Assembly (NCBI RefSeq): GCF_001942405.1
Contig: NZ_MKKA01000005.1
Span: forward strand, 1 to 64,000
Source of the DNA: Ornithinimicrobium sp. CNJ-824
Lineage (GTDB): Bacteria > Actinomycetota > Actinomycetes > Actinomycetales > Dermatophilaceae
DNA length: 64,000 bases
Reading direction: 5' to 3'
Under the pieces are notes generated by a model. The model searched no databases and had not been told where the DNA came from. It saw only the letters and a list, made by a program, of their open reading frames with translations. Of this stretch, positions 55,729 to 63,098 are shown in pieces (position 1 is the stretch's first letter; every line of letters begins with the position of its first letter). Both the position numbers and the translations under genes were made by a program.

Positions 55729-56667
55729 GTGCCCGCCGTCCTGCTCCTCGTCCTCGCGACGTTGTTCTGGGCGGGCAACTACCTCGTGGCCGAACGGGCG
55801 GTCGAGACCCTGGACCCGGTCTCGCTGACCTGGTGGCGGTGGGCCCTCGCGTCGGTGCCGCTGCTGGTCCTCGCCCAGGTCGTGGACCGGCCCGACTGGC
55901 GCCGGCTGCTGTCCCGGTGGCGCATCCTGCTGCTGGCCGGCCTGCTGGGGGTCGGCGGCTACGCGCTGCTGCTCTACGCCGCGCTCGAGCGGACGAGCGC
56001 GATCAACGCCTCCATCGTCAACGCGCTCGCCCCGGCAGCGATCGTCGTGGCCGCCGTCCTCCTGGGCCAGGCCACCGCCGACTGGCGGGCGTGGACCGGG
56101 GTGGCGCTCGGGCTGCTCGGCGTCCTCCTCGTGCTCACCCGCGGCGACCTCGGACGCCTGGCCACGCTGTCCTTCAACAGCGGCGACGTGCTCATGCTCG
56201 GGGCGGTGGCGGTGTGGACGGCCTACACGCTCATCGGCCGTCGGCTGGGCCTGCCGGTGCTGGCTGCCACCGCCGTCCAGGTCGTGCTGACGACGATCGT
56301 GCTGACCCCGGTCGTGCTGCTCACCGGGTTCTCGGCGCCCCCGGACCGGGCCGCGTGGGGAGCTGTCCTGTTCATCGTCGTCTTCCCCTCGGTCGGCTCC
56401 TACCTGTGCTGGAACCTGGCGATCGGCCGCGTCCCCGCCGGCGTCGCGGGCACCTCGATGAACCTCGTCGCCGTGTTCACCGTCGCCATCGCCGCGCTCC
56501 TGGGTCAGCCGCCCACCGCCGTCCAGCTGATCGGGGGGGCGCTGGTCATCAGCGGGGTCGTGCTGGCCTCGCGCGGCGGACGGCGGGCTCGTCCGGTCGG
56601 GGCCCCTCGCCACGGCATACCCCCTGGGGTATCATCGTCCGCACCGACGGAAGGACCCCAGGCATGA
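55729..56667 (+). CDS. EamA-family transporter
   Basis: A 312-residue drug/metabolite carrier with ten helices. The N-terminus VPAVLLLVLATLFWAGNYLV (GTG start at 55729) and LERTSAINASIVNALAPAAIVV near residue 90 are typical, as are SVGSYLCWNLAIGRVPAG and GTSMNLVAVFTVAIAALLG in the second repeat. The C-terminal 30 residues are basic and disordered and encode a GGCATACC word through a rare ATA codon. Its stop overlaps the next gene (ATGA). It is a second EamA paralogue beside the one at 35100; substrate unknown. Confidence 0.88.
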   Translation: MPAVLLLVLATLFWAGNYLVAERAVETLDPVSLTWWRWALASVPLLVLAQVVDRPDWRRLLSRWRILLLAGLLGVGGYALLLYAALERTSAINASIVNALAPAAIVVAAVLLGQATADWRAWTGVALGLLGVLLVLTRGDLGRLATLSFNSGDVLMLGAVAVWTAYTLIGRRLGLPVLAATAVQVVLTTIVLTPVVLLTGFSAPPDRAAWGAVLFIVVFPSVGSYLCWNLAIGRVPAGVAGTSMNLVAVFTVAIAALLGQPPTAVQLIGGALVISGVVLASRGGRRARPVGAPRHGIPPGVSSSAPTEGPQA

Positions 56668-57134
56668 CCACCCCCACCCGCCCGAGCCCGCAGGACGACG
56701 CCGCCCTGGCGCGCATCCGGACGCTGACGCAGGCCCCGGCCGTCCCCGTCGTCGCGTCGCCGACCACGACGCTCGACCTGCTGCGCAACACCTGGGCCGG
56801 CCACCGACTCCCCTGGGCGGTCGGGATCGCCGCGGTCCTCTTCGGCTGGCTCACGCTCGTCGCGGCCCCGACGGCCGCCTGGGGGGTCGTGCTCGTCGTG
56901 AGCGTGGGAGCAGGGCTGGCGCTGGCGACCTACCTGCCCGGGCCCGGCCAGTCGTTCGGCGCGGCGTTCGGCGGGATGTGCGGGATCGCCGGGTTCTGCC
57001 TGCCGCTCTTCGGGGTCTCCCAGCTCGCCCAGGGGGCCGTCGGCACCGCCTCGGGGTATGCCGTCGCGGCCGTCGTCGTCGGCCTCGCCCAGCGGGTGCT
57101 CACCGCGGGATCCTGCGGGACCCCCTCGCGTTGA
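56664..57134 (+). CDS. Small membrane protein coupled to EamA carrier
   Basis: A 156-residue protein with three or four predicted membrane helices (from LPWAVGIAAVLFGWLTLVA near residue 48 onwards) and a 40-residue cytoplasmic N-terminus. I do not recognise a family. The ATG overlaps the EamA stop by 4 nt, so it is co-translated with that carrier. A hairpin follows at 57166. Confidence 0.7.
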   Translation: MTTPTRPSPQDDAALARIRTLTQAPAVPVVASPTTTLDLLRNTWAGHRLPWAVGIAAVLFGWLTLVAAPTAAWGVVLVVSVGAGLALATYLPGPGQSFGAAFGGMCGIAGFCLPLFGVSQLAQGAVGTASGYAVAAVVVGLAQRVLTAGSCGTPSR

Positions 57135-57165
57135 GGCCGGCGCACCACCTGGCGTGACCGGTCGT

Positions 57166-57181
57166 GGCCCCTCCAGGGGCC
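57166..57181. terminator. GC hairpin between convergent genes
   Basis: GGCCCC-TCCA-GGGGCC forms a perfect 6-7 bp stem between the convergent small membrane protein and YbaK genes. The preceding GACCGGTCGTGG resembles the stem of the hairpin family at 50596 and 51701, so this may be another decayed member. Confidence 0.5.
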
Positions 57182-57232
57182 TGAAGTCGTCGCTCGGGCG
57201 CGAGGCCGGTCGACGTCCGCGGGGCCCAGCGG

Positions 57233-57720
57233 TCAGCCGGGGGTCCGGCCGACCGGCTCGGTGACGTCGGCGACCTGCGCCCTCAGGTGGATCAGGGCGG
57301 CCTCGGCCTTCACCGACACCGCCACGCCGTGGGCCCCGGCGCCCATCGACACGACGCGGTCCGGTTCCCCGGCCAGGGTGGCGTCCGCCACGACCGGCCA
57401 GGCGGTCGTGGAGCCGAACGGGGTGATGGTGCCCCGCTCGTAGCCGGTCGCGGCCCTGGCCCCCTCGCGTCCGGCATCGAGAGCCGGCTGACCCCCAGCA
57501 GGGCCCGCAGCTTGGGCCAGGAGATCTGCCGGTCGCCGGGCACCAGGACGAGCAGGTGGTCGTCCTCGCCCCGTCGGACCACCATCGTCTTGACGATGTC
57601 CTGCGGCCGCACGCCGCGCAGCGCCGCGGCCTCCTCCAGGCTGCCGACCCGGCCGTGCCGGGTGACCTCGTGCGCCAGCCCGCTCGCGGCCACCGCCTCC
57701 AGGGCCCGCTGCTCGCTCAT
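57233..57720 (-). CDS. YbaK/EbsC-family aminoacyl-tRNA deacylase (1-nt frameshift)
   Basis: A 162-residue YbaK-domain protein, a family that hydrolyses mischarged Cys- or Pro-tRNA. Features are IVKTMVVRRGEDDHLLVLVPGDR near residue 45 (first part suffices), ISWPKLRALLGVSRLSM near residue 68 and, after the break, GTITPFGSTTAWPVVAD and VSMGAGAHGVAV. The frame changes near 57470, where one base is missing after SMPDA. Start ATG 57720. Specificity is not clear from sequence. It converges on the small membrane protein gene. Confidence 0.85.
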
Positions 57721-57764
57721 GCCAGCAGGGTAGGTCCTGGGCCCGGCCCTCTATCGTGGGACGG

Positions 57765-58496
57765 GTGACGACGGTGGACGGATGGGGACAACCGGTCGGG
57801 GACGAGGTCGACTGGTCGGGGGCGCGAAGGCCCCGGGGCGAGGTCCTGCGTGGCCGGCACGTGCGGCTGGAGCCCCTGACCGAGCACCACGTCGACGGGC
57901 TGCTGGACCTGGGCGCCCACCCACGGCTGTGGACCTACCTGAGCATGGAACCCCCGGCGGACCGCTCGGAGGCGCTCCGGCTGGTCTCCCAGGACGACGG
58001 CGTGGCCTACGCCGTGGTCGACCCCGCCTCGGGCCGTTTTCTCGGCCGGGCCAGCTACCTGCGGGTGCAGCCGCAGGTCGGGAGCATCGAGGTGGGTGCG
58101 GTGATGTACCTCCCCGTTCTGCAGCGGACCCGTGGGGCCACCGAGGTCCAGCTCCTGCTCGCCCGGCACGCCTTCGAGGACCTCGGCTACCGCCGCTACG
58201 AGTGGAAGTGCGACAGCCTCAACGCGCCCTCCCGCCGGGCGGCCCTCCGGCTGGGCTTCGAGGAGGAGGGCACGTGGCGCCAGGCGATGGTGGTCAAGGG
58301 GCGCAACCGGGACACCACCTGGTTCGCGATCACCGACCGCGGATGGCCGCGGGTCCGGGCGGCCATGGAGGCCTGGCTGGACGACGCCAACCACGACGCG
58401 GCCGGACGCCAGCGCCGGACCCTCACCGAGGTGCGCGCCGGTCTCGTCGAGCCCCCGGGGTCGGACGGCCCGGGTCGTCCCGTCGAGCCGGGGTGA
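57765..58496 (+). CDS. GNAT-family N-acetyltransferase (RimJ/YjgM type)
   Basis: A 243-residue acetyltransferase of the RimJ/RimL type. Landmarks are LRGRHVRLEPLTEHHVDGL near residue 30, GSIEVGAVMYLPVLQRTRGA (the acetyl-CoA strand and loop) near residue 108, YEWKCDSLNAPSRRAALRLGF near residue 145 and a C-terminal domain. The acetyl-CoA loop reads QRTRGATEV. The start is GTG 57765 or GTG 57756. It stands between the YbaK gene (divergent) and the hutF operon. Acceptor unknown. Confidence 0.87.
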   Translation: MTTVDGWGQPVGDEVDWSGARRPRGEVLRGRHVRLEPLTEHHVDGLLDLGAHPRLWTYLSMEPPADRSEALRLVSQDDGVAYAVVDPASGRFLGRASYLRVQPQVGSIEVGAVMYLPVLQRTRGATEVQLLLARHAFEDLGYRRYEWKCDSLNAPSRRAALRLGFEEEGTWRQAMVVKGRNRDTTWFAITDRGWPRVRAAMEAWLDDANHDAAGRQRRTLTEVRAGLVEPPGSDGPGRPVEPG

Positions 58497-58502
58497 GCGG
58501 AC

Positions 58503-58520
58503 CGTCCCGGATGCGAGACG
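58503..58520 (+). promoter_or_regulatory. hut palindrome, site 3 (upstream of the M20-hutF-hutI operon)
   Basis: CGTCCCG-GATG-CGAGACG, one mismatch from the perfect palindrome, 55 bp upstream of the GTG of the first gene. Its right end overlaps a CGGCATACC word (58518-58526). Confidence 0.72.
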
Positions 58521-58575
58521 GCATACCCCGCGTCCCCCTGCCGCGGGAGGTGACGGGCCTCCTACAGTCGACCCT

Positions 58576-59877
58576 GTGACCACCACGACCTTCGACGCCA
58601 TGTGGGCCGAGCTCGAGCCGGTGGGGCGGGCGCCGTCGGGCGGCTACCGGCGCTTCGCCTGGTCCGCCGAGGACCTGACCCTGCGCGAGTGGTTCGCCGC
58701 CGAGTGCGCTCGCCGCGGCCTGGACCTCACCGTCGACCGCGTCGGCAACCAGTGGGCCTGGTGGTGGGACGGCCCCGGCACCGTCGACGACGCGGTGGCC
58801 GCCGGACGCCCCGGGGTCGCGATCGGCTCCCACCTGGACTCGGTGCCCGACGGCGGGGCCTTCGACGGGCCCCTCGGCGTGGTCTCGGCCCTGGCGACCG
58901 TCGACGCCCTGCGCGCGGCGGGCGTGATGCCCGACGTCCCCCTGGCGGTCGTCAACTTCGTCGACGAGGAGGGCGCCCGCTTCGGCATCGCCTGCGCCGG
59001 CTCCCGCGTCCTGACCGGCCAGCTGTCCCCCGAGCGGGCCCTCGGACTCACCGACGCCGACGGCACCACCTACGCCGAGGCCCTCCGCGCCGCGGGCCGC
59101 GACCCGGACGAGCTCGGGCCGGACGAGCAGACCCTGCGGCGGGTCGGCACGTTCGTCGAGCTGCACGTCGAGCAGGGGCGCGCGCTCGTCGACCTCGGCG
59201 CGCCGGTCGCCGTCGCCAGCGACATCTGGCCGCACGGGCGCTGGCGCTTCGACTTCCCCGGCGAGGCCAACCACGCCGGCACCACCCGCCTCGAGGACCG
59301 CCGTGACGCCATGCTCGGGTATGCCGACCTCGTCCTGGGGGCGCGCCACGTCGCCACCCAGCGCGGCTGCGTGGCCACGGTCGGCAAGGTGGCCGTCACC
59401 CCGGGCGGGGTCAACGCCATCCCCTCGCACGTCACCGGCTGGCTGGACGCGCGCGGCCCGGAGGAGGACCAGGTCCGGGCCCTCGTCGAGGAGCTGACCG
59501 GCCGCGCGGGCGAGCTGGGGGCCGAGGTGACGCGGGAGAGCTGGACGCCCACGACCCGGTTCGACACCGACCTCGCCGACCGGCTCCGGGGGGTGCTCCG
59601 CGGAGCAGTCGGCACGGACGTCCCGGTCTCGGTCCCCGTCCTGGGCACCGGGGCCGGCCACGACGCCGGCATCCTCGCGACGGCCGGGGTGCCCAGCGCC
59701 ATGCTCTTCGTCCGCAACCCCACGGGCGTCTCGCACAGCCCGGCCGAGCACGCCGAGCGTGAGGACTGCCACGCCGGGGTCGAGGCGCTCACCGCCTGCG
59801 TCCGGGACCTGACCCGTGGCGGCCCGGACGGGGAGCCTGCCCCCGGGGTCGCGCGGCGCGCGGACGGCGACGCATGA
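58576..59877 (+). CDS. M20 amidohydrolase, allantoate/N-carbamoyl amino acid hydrolase type
   Basis: A 433-residue member of the AllC/HyuC group. Metal sites are GSHLDSVPDGGAFDGPLGV near residue 78, VNFVDEEGARFG near residue 128 and ELHVEQGRALVDLG near residue 195, with VLGTGAGHDAGIL near residue 355. The GTG start at 58576 begins the operon whose next genes are hutF and hutI. Because HutF makes N-formylglutamate and no hutG is present in the window, I infer that this enzyme may release formate from N-formylglutamate, but sequence alone fits N-carbamoyl or allantoate substrates equally well. Confidence 0.85.
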   Translation: MTTTTFDAMWAELEPVGRAPSGGYRRFAWSAEDLTLREWFAAECARRGLDLTVDRVGNQWAWWWDGPGTVDDAVAAGRPGVAIGSHLDSVPDGGAFDGPLGVVSALATVDALRAAGVMPDVPLAVVNFVDEEGARFGIACAGSRVLTGQLSPERALGLTDADGTTYAEALRAAGRDPDELGPDEQTLRRVGTFVELHVEQGRALVDLGAPVAVASDIWPHGRWRFDFPGEANHAGTTRLEDRRDAMLGYADLVLGARHVATQRGCVATVGKVAVTPGGVNAIPSHVTGWLDARGPEEDQVRALVEELTGRAGELGAEVTRESWTPTTRFDTDLADRLRGVLRGAVGTDVPVSVPVLGTGAGHDAGILATAGVPSAMLFVRNPTGVSHSPAEHAEREDCHAGVEALTACVRDLTRGGPDGEPAPGVARRADGDA

Positions 59878-61286
59878 GCACGACCTACGCGGCGGCATAC
59901 GCCTCCCTGCCCGACGGCCCCGCCCACGACGTGCGCGTGACGGTCGAGGACGGCCGGTTCACCGCCGTCACCACCGGCACGCCCCCCGAGCCCGGCGACC
60001 ACCGGCTGCCCGGCGTCGTGCTGCCCGGGCTGGCGAACGCGCACAGCCACGCCTTCCACCGGGCGCTGCGGGGGCGCACCCACGACCGCGGCGGCACCTT
60101 CTGGACGTGGCGGCAGCGGATGTATGCCGTGGCCGACCGCCTCGACCCGGACGGTTACCTGGCCCTGGCCCGGGCCGTCTACGCCGAGATGGCGCTCGCC
60201 GGGGTCAGCGCCGTGGGTGAGTTCCACTACCTGCACCACGGGACGGGCGGGCGGCGCTCGATGGACCCCAACGCCATGGGCCACGGCCTCGTCCAGGCCG
60301 CCGCCGACGCCGGCATCCGGCTGACCCTGCTCGACGCGTGCTACCTGGCCGGGGGGCTCTCGGGCGAGGGGTACGCACCGCTGGAGGGCACCCAGCTGCG
60401 GTTCGGCGACGGCGACGCGCAGACGTGGGCGCTGCGGGTGGCCGACCTGCGGGACGCCACCGATGGCGGGCCCGCCCACCTGCGGGTCGGCGGTGCGATC
60501 CACTCCGTCCGGGCCGTGCCCAGGGACCAGCTGTCGCTCGTCGCGGAGGCGGTGCGGACGAACTTCGGCGGCCGGCCGTTCGCCCACCGGGGAGGTGGCG
60601 GGGACACGGAGGCCCACGCGGGGCCGGGCAGGGGACGACCTCTGCACATCCACCTGTCCGAGCAGCCGGCCGAGAACCAGGCCTGTCTCGACGCGCACGG
60701 CCTGACGCCGACCGGGCTGCTGGCCGCGGAGGGCGTGCTCGGCCCCGACCTGACCGCCGTGCACGCCACCCACCTGACCGGCGAGGACATCGGCCTGCTC
60801 GGGGAGCACCGCGCCTGGGCCTGCTTCTGCCCCACGACCGAGCGCGACCTCGCCGACGGCATCGGGCCGGCCTGGGCGCTGCGCCGCTCCGGGGCCAGGC
60901 TGTCGCTGGGCTCCGACCAGCACGCCGTCGTCGACCTGCTCGAGGAGGCGCGGGCCCTGGAGATGCACGAGCGGCTGGACAGCCTCGAGCGGGGCCGGCT
61001 CACGCCGGGTCAGCTGCTCGCGGCGGCGACCGCGCACGAGAGCATCGGCTGGGCCGACGCCGGCCGGATCGAGGTGGGCGCCCGCGCCGACCTCGTCGCG
61101 GTCCGCGACGACACCGTGCGCACCGCCGGCTCCGACCCCGCCCAGATCCTGCTCGCCGCGACCGCGGCGGACGTGGACACGGTCGTCGTCGACGGCCGGG
61201 TCGTCGTCCAGGACGGGCGGCACCGGCTCGGCGACGTCGGGCACCTGCTCACCGAGGCCATCGACCCCCTCTGGAAGGACGTCTGA
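59874..61286 (+). CDS. hutF: Formimidoylglutamate deiminase
   Basis: HutF converts N-formimidoyl-L-glutamate to N-formylglutamate and ammonia, the branch used by pseudomonads and actinobacteria. The 470-residue amidohydrolase-superfamily protein has the metal site [16 protein letters not shown] near residue 50, HIHLSEQ near residue 260, [15 protein letters not shown] near residue 295 and [20 protein letters not shown] near residue 345. The ATG overlaps the stop of the upstream M20 gene. Length and motif order match known HutF. It acts with the adjacent hutI. Confidence 0.92.
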   Translation: MSTTYAAAYASLPDGPAHDVRVTVEDGRFTAVTTGTPPEPGDHRLPGVVLPGLANAHSHAFHRALRGRTHDRGGTFWTWRQRMYAVADRLDPDGYLALARAVYAEMALAGVSAVGEFHYLHHGTGGRRSMDPNAMGHGLVQAAADAGIRLTLLDACYLAGGLSGEGYAPLEGTQLRFGDGDAQTWALRVADLRDATDGGPAHLRVGGAIHSVRAVPRDQLSLVAEAVRTNFGGRPFAHRGGGGDTEAHAGPGRGRPLHIHLSEQPAENQACLDAHGLTPTGLLAAEGVLGPDLTAVHATHLTGEDIGLLGEHRAWACFCPTTERDLADGIGPAWALRRSGARLSLGSDQHAVVDLLEEARALEMHERLDSLERGRLTPGQLLAAATAHESIGWADAGRIEVGARADLVAVRDDTVRTAGSDPAQILLAATAADVDTVVVDGRVVVQDGRHRLGDVGHLLTEAIDPLWKDV

Positions 61287-61288
61287 TC

Positions 61289-62494
61289 GTGTCCATGCTC
61301 ATCACCGGCATCGGCGAGCTCGTCACCAACGACGGGACGGTCGACGGCGCCGTCGACGACCCGCTGCACGCCGGGCTCGGCGTCATCCGCGACGCCGCCG
61401 TCGTCCTCAGCGGCGGCGGCGAGGACAGCGCGCCCACGGTCGAGTGGGTCGGGCCGGCCGATCAGGCACCGGCGGCCGACTGGTCGATCAGCCTCGAGGG
61501 CCGCGCCGTCGTGCCCGGCTTCGTCGACAGCCACAGCCACCTCGTCTTCGACGGCGACCGGTCCGCCGAGTTCGCCGCCCGCATGTCCGGGACGCCCTAC
61601 GACGGGGGCGGCATCGCGGTCACCGTCGAGGCCACCCGGGCCGCCGACCGCCCCCGCCTGCGCGAGCTCCTGCAGCAGCGGGTCTCGGAGATGCGCTCGC
61701 AGGGCACGACGACGGTCGAGGTCAAGAGCGGCTACGGGCTGACGGTCAAGGACGAGGTCAAGGCCCTCCGGCTGGCCCGGGAGGTCACCCAGGAGGTGAC
61801 CTTCCTGGGCGCCCACGTCGTCCCGCCCGAGGCGAGGGGGTCGGCCGCCGATCGCGCGGCATACCTGGACCTGGTCGTCGGGGAGATGCTCACCGCCTGC
61901 GCGCCCCACGCCCGGTGGATCGACGTCTTCTGCGAGCCCGCCAGCCCGCACGCCTTCGACGGGGAGGAGTCGCGCCGGGTGCTGGAGGCCGGGCGCGACG
62001 CGGGGCTGGAGCTGCGCGTGCACGGCAACCAGCTCGGCCACGGCCCCGGGGTGCAGCTGGCCGTCGAGCTGGGCGCCGCGAGCGTGGACCACTGCACCTA
62101 CCTGACCGACGAGGACGTCGAGGCCCTCGCCGGCAGCGGCACCGTCGCGACCCTGCTGCCGGGCGTGGAGTTCTCGACCCGGCAGCCCTACCCCGACGCC
62201 CGTCGGCTGCTCGACGCCGGGGTGCAGGTCGCCATCGCCACCGACTGCAACCCGGGCACCTGCTACTCCTCCTCGATGCCGTTGATGATCGCGCTGGCCG
62301 TCCGGGAGATGGGGATGACGCCCGCCGAGGCGCTGCGCGCCGCCACCGTCACGGCCGCGAAGGCGTTGCGGCGCACCGACATCGGTCGGATCGCCGTGGG
62401 GCAGCGGGCCGACCTGGCGCTCGTCGACGCACCCAGCTGGCTGCACATCCCCTACCGCGTCGGGGTGCCGGTGGTGCGGGCGCTGGAGGTGTAG
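61289..62494 (+). CDS. hutI: Imidazolonepropionase
   Basis: HutI hydrolyses 4-imidazolone-5-propionate to N-formimidoyl-L-glutamate. The 401-residue length is normal. The metal site is [20 protein letters not shown] near residue 72, then [20 protein letters not shown] near residue 135, [20 protein letters not shown] near residue 245 and the late [20 protein letters not shown] near residue 315. The start is GTG 61289, 9 nt after GGAAGGA; ATG 61295 is the alternative. It follows hutF by 2 bp. It completes the chain of hutH, hutU, hutI and hutF. Confidence 0.95.
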   Translation: MSMLITGIGELVTNDGTVDGAVDDPLHAGLGVIRDAAVVLSGGGEDSAPTVEWVGPADQAPAADWSISLEGRAVVPGFVDSHSHLVFDGDRSAEFAARMSGTPYDGGGIAVTVEATRAADRPRLRELLQQRVSEMRSQGTTTVEVKSGYGLTVKDEVKALRLAREVTQEVTFLGAHVVPPEARGSAADRAAYLDLVVGEMLTACAPHARWIDVFCEPASPHAFDGEESRRVLEAGRDAGLELRVHGNQLGHGPGVQLAVELGAASVDHCTYLTDEDVEALAGSGTVATLLPGVEFSTRQPYPDARRLLDAGVQVAIATDCNPGTCYSSSMPLMIALAVREMGMTPAEALRAATVTAAKALRRTDIGRIAVGQRADLALVDAPSWLHIPYRVGVPVVRALEV

Positions 62495-62521
62495 TGCCAC
62501 CTCTGTGGCACAATCGTGGCA
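62495..62521 (+). promoter_or_regulatory. mazEF operator/promoter
   Basis: Directly after the hutI stop, TGCCAC (62495-62500) and GTGGCA (62505-62510) form a perfect inverted repeat with a 4-bp centre. A third GTGGCA at 62516-62521 ends on the A of the antitoxin ATG. CACAAT (62509-62514) resembles a -10 box, so the transcript may be leaderless. Autorepression by the antitoxin is likely. Confidence 0.6.
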
Positions 62522-62760
62522 TGGCCCGTGTGAGGATCAGCACGACCGTCGACCAGGACCTGCTTGCGCGGGCCCGGGCGCTGGCGCCCGGTTCCACGGA
62601 CGCCTCCGTCGTGGAGGCTGCGCTCGAGTCGCTTCTCCGGTCTCACCGGGAGGCGGAGGTGGACGCCGCCTACGAGGCGGCGTTTGCCAGGACGCCCGTC
62701 CCGACGACGGACGAGTGGGGCGACCTGGAGACGTTCCTGGACGCGGCGTCCCGCACGTGA
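62521..62760 (+). CDS. mazE: MazE-type antitoxin
   Basis: A 79-residue protein with a ribbon-helix-helix-like N-terminus (VRISTTVDQDLLARARAL) and an acidic C-terminal tail ending DEWGDLETFLDAASRT, which would bind and neutralise the toxin. It overlaps the mazF gene by 4 nt (GTGA) and starts at an ATG covered by the third operator repeat. Pairing with a MazF toxin makes the assignment firm, although the N-terminal fold could equally be called VapB-like. Confidence 0.85.
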   Translation: MARVRISTTVDQDLLARARALAPGSTDASVVEAALESLLRSHREAEVDAAYEAAFARTPVPTTDEWGDLETFLDAASRT

Positions 62761-63086
62761 TCACCGACCTGCCTGGACGGGGCGAGCTGTGGTGGGCCGA
62801 TCTGGATGACCAGGGGAGCCGGCCGGTCGTCGTGCTCAGTCGGGATGCGGCTGTGCGGGGCCGTCGTCGGGCCATGGTGGCCGCCTGCAGCACGGTGCGC
62901 CGAGGCCTGCCCAGCGAGGTGGTTCTCGATCCGGCAGAGGGTGACCCTGTCGTCAGACCGAGCGTGGTGCAGCTCGACGCCGTGGTCGACGTCGACGTCC
63001 GCGTCCTCACCAGCCGGCTGGGGCGGCTCGGGAACCTCCGGATGCGCGAGGTGTGTCAGGCGCTCGCCACGGCGACAGGGTGCTGA
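62757..63086 (+). CDS. mazF: MazF-type endoribonuclease toxin
   Basis: A 109-residue PemK/MazF toxin that cuts mRNA. The conserved start GRGELWWADLDDQGSRPVVV near residue 7 holds the catalytic-site Arg, and AACSTVRRGLPSEVVLD near residue 45 has the family Thr. PSVVQLDAVVDVDVRVL is the dimer-interface part. The GTG start lies inside the antitoxin stop, so the two are co-translated and the antitoxin is made first. A converging LLM gene ends 13 bp downstream. Confidence 0.92.
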   Translation: MITDLPGRGELWWADLDDQGSRPVVVLSRDAAVRGRRRAMVAACSTVRRGLPSEVVLDPAEGDPVVRPSVVQLDAVVDVDVRVLTSRLGRLGNLRMREVCQALATATGC

Positions 63087-63098
63087 GCCAGCACCACC

